Source of the DNA: Irpex lacteus
Taxonomy: Eukaryota > Basidiomycota > Agaricomycetes > Polyporales > Irpicaceae
Reading direction: 5' to 3'
Assembly (NCBI GenBank): GCA_001986395.2
Contig: MQVO02000178.1
Location: 1 to 17,265, forward strand
DNA: 17,265 nucleotides
Shown: in pieces, positions 9,971 to 16,139 of the stretch
Layout of the letters: each line of letters starts with the position of its first letter
How positions within the stretch are numbered: position 1 is the first letter of the stretch
Position numbers and translations under genes: made by a program
The notes under the pieces: generated by a model
What the model was told of the DNA's origin: nothing
The model's input: only the letters and a program-made list of their open reading frames with translations
The model's database searches: none

Positions 9971-10900
9971 GATAATCTTCTAGGAGGTCTGGTTAACTTC
10001 CTACCATTTACCTACACAGCTATCCTTATCGGATCTCTATCTCTAATGGCTCTACCATTTATGACAGGGTTCTACAGTAAGGATCTAATCCTTGAAGTAG
10101 CTCTAGGACAATACGAAGTATCTGGTACAATGGCATACTGGCTGGGAACAATTTCAGCTGTATTCACAGCCTTCTATTCATTCCGACTAGTATCACTAAC
10201 ATTCTTTACAACACCTAATGCCCCTAAGGGTTACTATCTACATGCTCACGAAGCACCTATGATCATTGTAATTCCTCTGGTAATTCTATCAATCATGTCA
10301 ATTGTATTTGGTTACATTGCAAAGGACATGTATGTGGGAGTAGGTACAGATTTCCTATCAACTGCTCTATACCAACACCCTAACCACATTACACTGATTG
10401 AAGCTGAATTCGGACTACCTCTACTAATGAAGCTACTACCTGCTATTGGTAGCCTATTCGGTGCTGGTCTAGCACTATATCTATACCATGTGGTACCTGC
10501 ATTCACAATTGGTCTAACAAACGGACCTATTGGATATGCTGTATACTCATTCCTTAACGCAAAGTGGTACTGGGACGCACTATTCAACGGTTTCATTATC
10601 AGTGCTTCACTACGAGTTGGACTTGTTATCTCTAAGGTTCTTGACCGAGGAGTTATCGAACTAGCTGGACCATACGGTCTAAGTACAGTTCTAACAGGAA
10701 CAGGTCGATCTGTAGCTGCTTACGACACAGGTGTTATTACATCATACGCTCTATACATCATGCTAGGGCTTGTATCACTAATCGGATCATTTAAGAACAG
10801 TACTCGAACACTTATTGAAACAGGACAATGTACTACTGCTAATAAGAAGGGTGCTCTAACAGTACAAGTATGGATTAGTCAACGAACTACTGCAATTTAA
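9971..10900 (+). CDS. nad5: NADH dehydrogenase subunit 5, 3' portion
   Basis: The C-terminal half of nad5, a proton-pumping antiporter-like membrane subunit of complex I. From DNLLGGLVNFLPFTYTA the frame runs through LMALPFMTGFYSKDLILE, FTAFYSFRLVSLTF, the HAHEAP motif and about five further hydrophobic helices to TAA at 10898, about 309 codons; a full nad5 is near 650. The ATG at 10046 is internal to the conserved block and is not the true start. Immediately upstream the nad5-like NTQ codons (9963-9971) lie in a frame that differs by one base, so either one nucleotide is missing in CTCAGAT or the exon begins there. The N-terminal half is not in this window. Codon use is extreme: all Leu CTN, Arg CGA, Lys AAG, Trp TGG, no ATA. 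The tail after ISQ is unusual but intact. Confidence 0.95.
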   Translation, partial: DNLLGGLVNFLPFTYTAILIGSLSLMALPFMTGFYSKDLILEVALGQYEVSGTMAYWLGTISAVFTAFYSFRLVSLTFFTTPNAPKGYYLHAHEAPMIIVIPLVILSIMSIVFGYIAKDMYVGVGTDFLSTALYQHPNHITLIEAEFGLPLLMKLLPAIGSLFGAGLALYLYHVVPAFTIGLTNGPIGYAVYSFLNAKWYWDALFNGFIISASLRVGLVISKVLDRGVIELAGPYGLSTVLTGTGRSVAAYDTGVITSYALYIMLGLVSLIGSFKNSTRTLIETGQCTTANKKGALTVQVWISQRTTAI

Positions 10901-10943
10901 TCATCAATACTCCCCATCAATTAAGTTTAAGTTTTAATTAAAA

Positions 10944-11141
10944 GTGGGTAAAATGGAGACGGAAGAGGTAGATAAAATCAAGGGTCAGATGGCTCATTGC
11001 AGAGAAACCGGGTTGCATTTTAATATTTATAGTGGGAAATATCCTATTCATTTACAACTTACCCCTCATAATGCCGAAAATACTCATGACAGTGTCATGA
11101 ATGGGCTAATTATAGAGATTATGGGGTTATGCCTAATTTAA
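10944..11141 (+). CDS. Hypothetical short reading frame after nad5
   Basis: A frame of 65 codons beginning GTG (a Met follows at residue 4), 43 bp after the nad5 stop. It is hydrophilic at first (METEEVDKIKGQMAHCRETG), then HFNIYSGKYPIHLQLTPHN, with no obvious domain or membrane segment. Codon use is mixed. I do not recognise it; it may be a piece of an intron protein or a chance frame. Confidence 0.25.
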   Translation: MGKMETEEVDKIKGQMAHCRETGLHFNIYSGKYPIHLQLTPHNAENTHDSVMNGLIIEIMGLCLI

Positions 11142-11156
11142 TAAATGAAAATGGGG

Positions 11157-11297
11157 TCCTATAGCACTTTCAGCTCCTGCAGTAGCAATAATAATAATAA
11201 TTGAATAAATTTGTCCAATTGTATCGTTATCATTATAAGCCATAACTAGAACTAGAATGGTTACAGAAAGAAGCATCAGTTCAATAATCACAATGAG
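11157..11297 (-). pseudogene. nad4L: nad4L fragment
   Basis: About 47 codons of NADH dehydrogenase subunit 4L, a small three-helix complex I membrane subunit. On the minus strand the frame reads LIVIIELMLLSVTILVLVMA, then DTIGQIYSIIIIIATAG and AESAIG. The IELMLL helix, the D-IGQI turn and AESAIG are the hallmarks of the second and third helices. The N-terminal helix and the residues after AESAIG are absent; the frame runs into PHFHL. No stop interrupts it, and codons are of the CTN/ATT style of nad5. It may be an exon piece or a translocated copy. It lies opposite in strand to nad5, with which nad4L is normally paired in fungi. Confidence 0.85.
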
Positions 11298-11325
11298 TTA
11301 AATTAAAAAATAATTAGATATATAA

Positions 11326-11574
11326 TTAAAATATAAAATAAAATAAGAGAATTATTTTATGGGAGCCTCTGTTACCTCCATTATTTACACCACTGTTACC
11401 TCCAATATTTCCACCACTGTTCCCGCTATTACCATTATTATTACTAGCATTATCATTTCTTCTCCCACGTATACTTTGTTCAACTGCAGCTCCAGCACCT
11501 ACAACACCAGCTCCTTTAACAATTCCATTGATAATTTTTTCACCTATTTTCTTTCCTGGATAAAAAAAGTAAAA
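11326..11574 (-). CDS. Gly/Asn-rich frame, possible plasmid protein fragment
   Basis: An open minus-strand frame of 82 codons without a Met start, between a TAG at 11575 and its TAA at 11326. It has a short basic segment (GKKIGEKIINGIVKG), an Ala/Gly helix (AGVVGAGAAVEQS), a basic turn (IRGRRND), then a low-complexity tail of Asn, Gly and Ser in imperfect GNSG/GGN repeats ending NNGGNRGSHK and a hydrophobic end. The residue pattern is far more protein-like than the Thr/Ser/Ile-rich plus-strand frame at 11359, which I take as its shadow. The family is unknown. Gly/Ala segments followed by low-complexity tails suggest a structural or plasmid-encoded protein, but this is a guess. Confidence 0.4.
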   Translation of the reverse strand, partial: FYFFYPGKKIGEKIINGIVKGAGVVGAGAAVEQSIRGRRNDNASNNNGNSGNSGGNIGGNSGVNNGGNRGSHKIILLFYFIF

Positions 11575-11594
11575 CTAACTAGCTTGTGTGGGTA

Positions 11595-11618
11595 ATTAAA
11601 ATTTAATTAAATTTTAAT
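11595..11618. repeat. AT palindrome bordering rps3 fragment
   Basis: Same 24-nt palindrome as at 4934-4957, beginning ATTAAAATTTAATT. It lies between the Gly/Asn-rich frame and the rps3 fragment. Confidence 0.75.
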
Positions 11619-11643
11619 AACTATCTTATTTTATTATTTTTGT

Positions 11644-11748
11644 CATCTTCCATCTCACATTTGTGGTATTCGTATTCAACTATCAGGAAGACTTGCCACA
11701 GAACGAGTTATCCCTCGTGTTACGAAAAATGTGAATGTGTTTGGATAA
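11644..11748 (+). pseudogene. rps3: rps3 C-terminal fragment
   Basis: The C-terminal piece of mitochondrial ribosomal protein S3, a small-subunit protein. The frame GIRIQLSGRLATERVIPRVT carries the S3 signature G(I/V)-I--SGRL, followed by KNVNVFG and TAA at 11746. Only about 34 codons are recognisable, and the N-terminal and KH regions are absent. The left edge lies 26 bp after an AT palindrome. It may be the last segment of a scattered rps3 or a duplicated tail; on its own it cannot encode S3. Confidence 0.65.
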
Positions 11749-11810
11749 TAAAAGTAAAGTAAAGAATATATGTCACCCTCTTCCGAGAGAAATAAAAGTT
11801 TTTCTTTTTA

Positions 11811-11835
11811 TAATTCTAACTAGTTTTTTTTGGGG
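11811..11835. repeat. Half hairpin element abutting nad2
   Basis: TAATTCTAACTAGTTTTTTT followed by TGGGG, the right half of the hairpin. The nad2 piece stops exactly at this border. Confidence 0.75.
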
Positions 11836-11836
11836 A

Positions 11837-12100
11837 TTGTGTAACAGTAGTTGCATGAATTAGACCTGAGTATAGTCCAACTCCTACAACAAATGATTTT
11901 AGAGACACTGTACTAAAACAATTGTATGATAGTGCTGCTGCAAATAGCAGTGCGATAACTACGTTTCGTGTAAATAGAGTAGCTGAGATTGTAGCCTTTT
12001 GTACTAGAGCGTTTTGTGGTTCAGTAGAAATTGCTGTAGAAGATAGCGGAATCGCTAGTACAAGAGCAAAAAAGTAATTGTATGCTTGATTGAGTATGTA
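11837..12100 (-). pseudogene. nad2: nad2 N-terminal fragment
   Basis: About 88 open codons of NADH dehydrogenase subunit 2, a complex I membrane subunit. On the minus strand it reads NYFFALVLAIPLSSTAIST, EPQNALVQKATISATLFT, VVIALLFAAALSYN and finally VVGVGLYSGLIHATTVTQ. The last matches the nad2 motif G-G-YSGL-H-T--TQ at the end of the N-terminal region. There is no ATG at the expected place; the frame opens after TAG at 12101. It is cut precisely at the half hairpin (11811-11835), so the rest of the roughly 500-residue protein is missing. The frame is intact with CTN/CGA/AAG codons, like nad5. The 62-codon frame at 12055-12243 overlaps its 5' end and I do not support it. Confidence 0.82.
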
Positions 12101-12335
12101 CTATCGTCTAAGGATTGTGCCAGAAGCAAAATATAATATATACAAGTTACGCTGATCGAACGAGTATTAACCGCTACTCTATATGATATAAGCTTTACTA
12201 GTAAGGCGAAAGTAATTACCATTATACAACACTTGCTTTCCATTGATAATGGTAGAGCACCGCAGAAGAGTAGAACTTTTATCGCCTTGTCTGAAGCAAG
12301 GTAGTTACCTTTAATCTAGCAGTGCTAGTATATTA

Positions 12336-12368
12336 GACTAGTGAGGGGACTTTAACCTTTACGGCGTA
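12336..12368 (-). tRNA. tRNA-like 3' remnant, copy 1
   Basis: On the minus strand GTAAAGGTTAAAGTCCCCTC and then ACTAGTC resemble a T-arm and acceptor 3' side. The segment closely matches 12432-12464. Possible upstream arms (GTGGC with GCCGT around TTCTAC) do not build a full cloverleaf, so this is probably degenerate. Confidence 0.3.
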
Positions 12369-12431
12369 GAAGCCACATGTTAAGCGAAGCTGTCACTCCT
12401 AAATACTGATTGTTTAGTATATTAATTAGTT

Positions 12432-12464
12432 TATACTAGTGGTGGGACTTGAACCTTTAAGACC
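12432..12464 (-). tRNA. tRNA-like 3' remnant, copy 2
   Basis: TTAAAGGTTCAAGTCCCACC followed by ACTAGTA carries the GTTCAAGTC T-loop signature, but the 5' half does not fold as a tRNA. It is a diverged duplicate of 12336-12368, about 96 bp away. Confidence 0.35.
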
Positions 12465-12621
12465 TTTTTGTCAACGCAACATAAATTAAAAAGGAGGGGG
12501 AGGACTAGGTTTACTTTTATTGTAAAAATTTTTTTTTTTATAATTCTCTATAATATTATACATATAAACTTAATCCAATAGAGAAGGAATAATCTCTAAA
12601 TAAATTTAAAGATTCTCCCTC

Positions 12622-12666
12622 CCCTATTCTTTTATTTATATTTTTTATTTTTTGTTTTTAAATTTA
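12622..12666 (+). repeat. 45-bp direct repeat flanking atp8-trnI-trnF, left copy
   Basis: Starts CCCTATTCTTTTATTTATAT and ends TTTTTAAATTTA. It is identical to 13163-13207, whose first bases overlap the 3' end of trnF. Confidence 0.92.
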
Positions 12667-12734
12667 TGTTTAAGAAAATAAAATTTATACTCTCTTATAT
12701 AATTAAATACTTTTTTTATTTAGATATATAAAAA

Positions 12735-12782
12735 TAATTAAATAATAAGTAACTAAAATAATAATTAAATAATTAAATATTT
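12735..12782 (+). repeat. 48-bp inverted repeat flanking atp8-trnI-trnF, left arm
   Basis: Starts TAATTAAATAATAAGTAACT. It is the exact reverse complement of 13210-13257. With the 45-bp direct repeat it frames the cassette on both sides. Confidence 0.92.
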
Positions 12783-12849
12783 ATAAAATTTTAAAGTTCT
12801 ATAAATCTATTCCTTATATTAAGGGATAAATAACTTTTAATTAAATTAA

Positions 12850-13008
12850 ATTTATAATAAATTTGGGGGATTAATACCATTTTTCTTTTTAAATCAATTA
12901 TTTTACGGTTATATAATCTTATTCGCCTTATTAGTATTAGTTTCATGAGTAATTTTACCATATCTTTTACAGTTACAAATCGTGAGATTATTAATAACTA
13001 AATTATAA
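12850..13008 (+). CDS. atp8: ATP synthase subunit 8
   Basis: Subunit 8 of the mitochondrial F1Fo ATP synthase, a single-pass inner-membrane protein of the peripheral stalk. From LIPFFFLNQLFYGYIIL through LVSWVILPYLLQLQIVRLL and ITKL to TAA at 13006 it matches fungal Atp8 end to end (usual length about 48). The conserved N-terminal MPQL-PF appears as GGLIPF and no ATG is present. The frame opens at ATT 12850 after a TAA, so initiation at ATT or another non-ATG codon is likely and the exact start is open. TGA at 12946 must be sense (Trp). Codons are TTA, AGA, AAA and ATA, opposite to nad5. It lies 7 bp before trnI inside the repeat-framed cassette. Confidence 0.9.
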
Positions 13009-13015
13009 TATAAAT

Positions 13016-13088
13016 AAGTCTATTATTTAATGGTTTAAAATATCTCCTTGATAAGGAGGCAATAGATGTTCGATCCATCTTAGACTTA
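13016..13088 (+). tRNA. trnI: tRNA-Ile (GAT)
   Basis: A full cloverleaf: acceptor AAGTCTA with TAGACTT (7 bp), D-arm ATTT/AAAT, anticodon arm TCTCC/GGAGG with loop TTGATAA (anticodon GAT), T-arm AGATG/CATCT with loop TTCGATC, and discriminator A. Length 73 nt. It reads AUU and AUC, matching the absence of ATA in nad5. It starts 7 bp after atp8 and ends 2 bp before trnF. Confidence 0.95.
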
Positions 13089-13090
13089 AA

Positions 13091-13164
13091 GTTCCCATAG
13101 CTTAATTTGGTTAGAGCAATAAATTGAAGCTTTATTGATAAAAGTTCAAGTCTTTTTGGGGACC
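13091..13164 (+). tRNA. trnF: tRNA-Phe (GAA)
   Basis: Acceptor GTTCCCA with TGGGGAC (one G-U), D-arm GCTT/GAGC, anticodon arm ATAAA/TTTAT with loop TTGAAGC (anticodon GAA), and T-arm AAAAG/CTTTT with loop TTCAAGT. The discriminator would be C, unusual for Phe. The 3' end overlaps the start of the right-hand 45-bp direct repeat, which may have replaced the original terminal base. Confidence 0.93.
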
Positions 13165-13207
13165 CTATTCTTTTATTTATATTTTTTATTTTTTGTTTTT
13201 AAATTTA
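13163..13207 (+). repeat. 45-bp direct repeat, right copy
   Basis: Identical to 12622-12666; begins at the last bases of trnF. Confidence 0.92.
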
Positions 13208-13209
13208 AA

Positions 13210-13257
13210 AAATATTTAATTATTTAATTATTATTTTAGTTACTTATTATTTAATTA
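13210..13257 (-). repeat. 48-bp inverted repeat, right arm
   Basis: Exact reverse complement of 12735-12782. It follows the right direct repeat after 2 bp. Confidence 0.92.
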
Positions 13258-13323
13258 AATCTATTTATATTAATAAGAGTATTTCTTATATTTTATCTTT
13301 TAATATATTTTATTAATATCCCT

Positions 13324-13372
13324 CCCCCAAAAAAACTAGTTAGAATTAATTCTAATTCCTAGTTTTTTGGGG
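13324..13372. repeat. Dispersed hairpin element (full)
   Basis: CCCCCAAAAAAACTAGTTAG and the return arm CTAGTTTTTTGGGG around AATTAATTCTAATTC. Nearly the same as the copy at 5652-5697. Confidence 0.88.
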
Positions 13373-13535
13373 ATTTATTCAAGAATTTATCAGACTATTC
13401 TTATTTACTTTTTATATTTTTCTTTAAGGAGCTCTCGATTATAATTATTATCTTTATTCAATTTATTTTATTTCTTTAGTATCTTAATCTTCCCCCTTTC
13501 ACTTGAGTTGTGTTTTTAGGGGATGTTTAGTTTAA

Positions 13536-13766
13536 TTTAAATACTCTGTTTTTAAAAAGAGGAATAATCTAGAATTAAAGATAAATTTCTTTAGTTATCT
13601 CATTTATTTACATCTAGCTAGTGAGAATCCTACAGACCTCACAGTACTGAATAGTGTACTAGCTATCCACGGTATCAGTCTTACTGAAGAGGAATTCAAG
13701 ATTCTAGAAGGAATATCTCCAGTGACACTACCTTTCCCTTTAATAAATTTCTTTAACAAGGAATAG
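13536..13766 (+). pseudogene. Unidentified coding remnant
   Basis: An open frame of 76 codons with no ATG, from after a TAA at 13533 to TAG at 13764. The last 50 codons look truly coding: ASENPTDLTVLNSVLAIHGI, then SLTEEEFKILEGISPVTLPF and NFFNKE. They use CTC, CTG, CTA and AAG codons like nad5, while the AT-rich first part probably is not ancestral. The acidic LTEEEFKILEGISPV helix suggests a folded domain. I do not recognise the family; an intron-encoded protein next to a lost exon is one possibility. Confidence 0.45.
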
Positions 13767-13820
13767 AGTACAGGTAATCCACCTTTTTATTATTTATTTT
13801 AAATATATTTAACAAATTAA

Positions 13821-13893
13821 TAATCTTAGCCAGACTTGAACTGGCATTTCAGAACTGGCAAGCCCTGTATTTTACCATTAAATTCATAAGATC
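13821..13893 (-). tRNA. trnG: Probable tRNA-Gly (GCC)
   Basis: On the minus strand: acceptor GATCTTA with TAAGATT and discriminator A, D-arm ATTT/AAAT around AATGGTA, and a strong T-arm GCCAG/CTGGC with loop TTCAAGT. The anticodon region CAGGGCTTGCCAGTTCTG gives a CAGGG/TTCTG stem only with an 8-nt loop, in which GCC is the natural anticodon. The gene is 73 nt and touches the next tRNA without a gap. The odd anticodon arm means it may be decaying. Confidence 0.75.
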
Positions 13894-13965
13894 AGCTAGT
13901 GGTCAGAATCGAACTGACATTTAAATATTTTATAATTTTAGTTTTACCTTTAAACTACACTGACA
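13894..13965 (-). tRNA. tRNA with degenerate anticodon arm
   Basis: Acceptor GTCAGTG with CACTAGC (one C-A mismatch), D-arm GTTT/AAAC around AAAGGTA, T-arm GTCAG/CTGAC with loop TTCGATT. The anticodon arm AAAATTATAAAATATTT forms at most three or four pairs and no anticodon can be assigned. Length 72 nt. It abuts trnG directly, and a half hairpin begins 4 bp upstream of its 5' end (13969). Confidence 0.6.
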
Positions 13966-13968
13966 GTA

Positions 13969-13989
13969 CCAAAAAACTAGTTAGAATTC
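13969..13989. repeat. Half hairpin element
   Basis: ACCAAAAAACTAGTTAGAAT, a left arm without its partner, next to the 5' end of the - strand tRNA. Confidence 0.7.
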
Positions 13990-14128
13990 TTTCTCCTCAA
14001 TTTAAATATCTTTTTATTCTGTAGAAGCAGCTAGCTAAGCCTTCAGTATCACCCTTTCCATTAATAGCTAATTGAAATTAAAGCCTACGGGTAAAGACTA
14101 TAAGACTAATTTTTTGTTTACGAAGACT

Positions 14129-14206
14129 ATGCGAGTACTAAAGAGTAACTCTATTCTATCAATCGTTAACAGCTACGTTGTTGACTCACCTAAGCCAGTT
14201 AACCTA
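14129..14206 (+). pseudogene. cob: cob first-exon fragment
   Basis: The N-terminus of apocytochrome b, the heme-bearing core subunit of complex III. From ATG at 14129 the frame reads MRVLKSNSILSIVNSYVVDS, then PKPVNL, equivalent to the conserved M-LLKS-P-L--VNSY--DSP-P-NI start of cob. After codon 26 the expected SYLWNFGSL is missing and codon use changes at once from CTA/CGA/AAG to TTA/AAA. The frame continues to 14284 as FNKFLFYDLLIHKQYLEYIV, which vaguely resembles the start of an intron endonuclease. So this is either an exon 1 with an intron behind it or a 78-bp translocated piece. Nineteen open codons (from 14072) precede the ATG in frame without cob similarity. Confidence 0.8.
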
Positions 14207-14272
14207 TTTAATAAATTTTTATTTTATGATTTACTGATTCACAAGCAATATCTAGAATATATTGTGGGTATT

Positions 14273-14301
14273 ATTAAAATTTAATTAAATTAAATTTTAA
14301 T
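14273..14301. repeat. AT palindrome after the cob-linked frame
   Basis: A longer version of the 24-nt palindrome at 4934, with an extra TTAAA in the middle. It overlaps the end of the open frame that follows cob exon 1. Confidence 0.65.
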
Positions 14302-14984
14302 TAGTGAGCATGTACCATCTTTAAATAAAATAATAATAATATTAAAGATTATAATAGTAATAACAATAAGAACTATAAATTTATTTAATACTAAAGAGAG
14401 AAAATAGTAATTTCAATAATAATGAGTAATTCCATTGTGTAACCTCGCTCCCTCGATCAAAATAAAAGTTTACCCTTATTATAATTTATTGCATTCGCTC
14501 ATTAAAATAATAATTTGAACTTTCCAAAGATTACTAATGGGTAAAGTTAAAAGATAAGAGAGATACAAAAGTCTTTGAACTCTCACAATTAAATAATAAT
14601 GAGTAGTGATAAAGAATAATAAACAATGTGTAAGGCTAAAGATCAAAGAGAGAATTATCTATTAAATAATAAATTTATCGGAGTTAGTTCTATAAATGAG
14701 CGGGTGCGAACTCAAGAGAAAAGAAGAAAGAGTTACTATTAATAAATAATATCTGCACTAGTTATAATTAATTATCCCGGGATTCTTTAATTAAAATTTA
14801 ATTTTATTTTAATAAGTTCTTTTCTTTAGTATTCTATCAAAGGTCAATGTTGAGGGTGTCCCTCAACACTATCTTTTTTATTAAGAGAATAGTATTCTCT
14901 TTGATCTTTAGCTTTACTCACATCATCTACAAACAAAATCTTTTGTGCCCTTTTTTTTTTATAAAAAAAAAGGAGAATAGGGGT
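14302..14984. other. AT-rich intergenic stretch, no gene seen
   Basis: Contains scattered copies of a short motif family related to GTAAAGTTAAAGA and its complement (about 14537, 14628 and 14899). Also present are an AATTTTATTTTAATAAG tract near 14800 and a small perfect hairpin at 14848-14868. A poly-T/poly-A hairpin lies at 14951-14971. I see no gene. Confidence 0.5.
14848..14868. repeat. Perfect 9-bp hairpin
   Basis: TGTTGAGGG and CCCTCAACA flank a TGT loop. It is unrelated in sequence to the C4A6 hairpins. It might act as an RNA processing signal, but no gene lies close enough to say so. Confidence 0.6.
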
Positions 14985-15179
14985 CTAACCATTTACCTCA
15001 TCCTTAGTTAAATTATCTGTACATATTTTTAAACAACCTTCACTAAAATAACCATCACCCTGGCTAACATAATCATAATCCTCTAAAGGAAATCGAGCAA
15101 AGGATGAAAAACTTCGTGTAGTTTTCACTAAAGATATTTTTTTTATCAGTTTAGATACCTCTTCCTTTTGTATTTTCTG
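14985..15179 (-). CDS. Unidentified coding remnant
   Basis: An open minus-strand frame of 64 codons between a TAA at 15180-15182 and TAG at 14985, with no Met start. It reads QKIQKEEVSKLIKKISLVKT, then RSFSSFARFPLEDYDYVSQG and EGCLKICTDNLTKDEV. The mixture of charged and aromatic residues and the balanced composition in a region of more than 70% A+T argue for true coding ancestry. The family is not recognised; a plasmid polymerase or intron protein piece is plausible. The sequence just upstream on this strand is also protein-like in another frame, so a frameshift may separate two parts. Confidence 0.4.
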   Translation of the reverse strand, partial: QKIQKEEVSKLIKKISLVKTTRSFSSFARFPLEDYDYVSQGDGYFSEGCLKICTDNLTKDEVNG

Positions 15180-15182
15180 TTA

Positions 15183-15780
15183 AAAGAAGAGTACGGTGCA
15201 CACATCCTGTTGACTCAGAAGCTTGTCTGTCCTTTTTCCCTAATTATGAGATAAATATAATTCTCCTGAAGGGGAGGGAGAATCCCATAAAATAAAATAA
15301 GAGAATAAGATAATAATAAATAATAGAGAATAATAGAGTAGTAAGAGATAACTTCCCCCTTTTTTAAATATAAATATTTTTAGAATAAATAAATAAATAA
15401 TGAAAATGATGATGAAAAATAATTCTTTTATTAATTAATTTAAATTTATTAATAATTATTATTATCTTCTTATTTTATCTAATATAATAAGAATAATTTA
15501 AACTACGATTATCTCTAATATATTCTCTTATTAAAGAATTTAAAGGGAGTTTAGCGATAAATAATAAATAATCTTTAAATTAAAGAGTAGTAATAACTTA
15601 AAGAAAAGTAAATAAAGATAATGAGTTCTACACAGTGAGCGTGATGCGAACCTCAATAGAGTAAGAATAGTAGTGATTATAGCTAATATTAATAGTAAAT
15701 GTGTAAATGTAATCCCTCAAGCTGGGACAATGGTTATGCAGCTTCCACACCCAAAATAACTAGTTTTTTGTTAGTTAATT
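15183..15780. other. AT-rich intergenic stretch, no gene seen
   Basis: Very A/T-rich. It holds a relative of the motif GAATTTAAAGGGAG...GCGAT...AATAATAAATAATCTT (15535-15580) also seen at about 4748 and 8610. A half hairpin (CCCAAAATAACTAGTTTTTT) lies at 15750-15770, just before the nad5 pseudogene. No gene supported. Confidence 0.5.
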
Positions 15781-16131
15781 TTAGCTCTTTATCCTCTAGT
15801 AACGCATGCATTTTTCAAAGCCCTTCTCTTTCTAGCTGCTGTCAATAAACACTAAGTGGACAATGGGTATTCTGGCTAGGTACACTAAGTGCAGGTCTAA
15901 CAGCTTTTTACTCATTCCGTCTACTACTCCTTGTCTTCTTTAGTACACCTTCAGCTACTCCTTGTCTTCTTTAGTACACCTTCAGCTACTCGATCAAATT
16001 ATGAACATACTCATGATGCACCCACACCAGGGTATTCCTATGTTTATTCTATCAATTCTGTCTTTTACTGCAGGTTATCTAGTAAGTTATATCTTTACAG
16101 GTCTAGGGAGTGATTATCTAGGAGGGAGGGT
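15781..16131 (+). pseudogene. nad5: nad5 second copy, broken
   Basis: A diverged second copy of the middle of nad5. Recognisable blocks are LVTHAFFKALLFLAA (the conserved HAFFKALLFL motif), WLGTLSAGLTAFYSFRLLLL, EHTHDAP and GIPMFILSILSFTAGYLV. Between the first two blocks about 110 residues of nad5 are missing, and the first block ends at a TAA. A 31-nt tandem duplication (15924-15954 and 15955-15985) shifts the frame in the middle, and a further shift follows EHTHDAP. It overlaps in content with the intact piece at 10046-10330, but the proteins differ at many positions, so it is not a recent copy. No functional product can be made. Confidence 0.88.
15924..15985 (+). repeat. 31-nt tandem duplication within nad5 pseudogene
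   Basis: Two perfect copies of a 31-nt unit starting CTACTCCTTGTCTTCTTTAG. Since 31 is not a multiple of three, it breaks the frame, and it looks recent. Confidence 0.95.
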
Positions 16132-16139
16132 AAAATTAA

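Noticed and set aside
10312..10596. Minus-strand frame of 94 codons
   Set aside because: Antisense shadow of the intact nad5 exon.
11359..11595. Thr/Ser/Ile-rich plus-strand frame
   Set aside because: Shadow of the Gly/Asn-rich minus-strand frame; its composition is the mirror of that repeat.
12055..12243. Minus-strand frame of 62 codons
   Set aside because: Overlaps the nad2 fragment in another frame and shows no recognisable motif.
12233..12299. Possible tRNA with CTTGCT/AGCAAG acceptor and an AATGGTAGAGC D-arm
   Set aside because: No T-arm or anticodon arm can be formed between the two acceptor strands.
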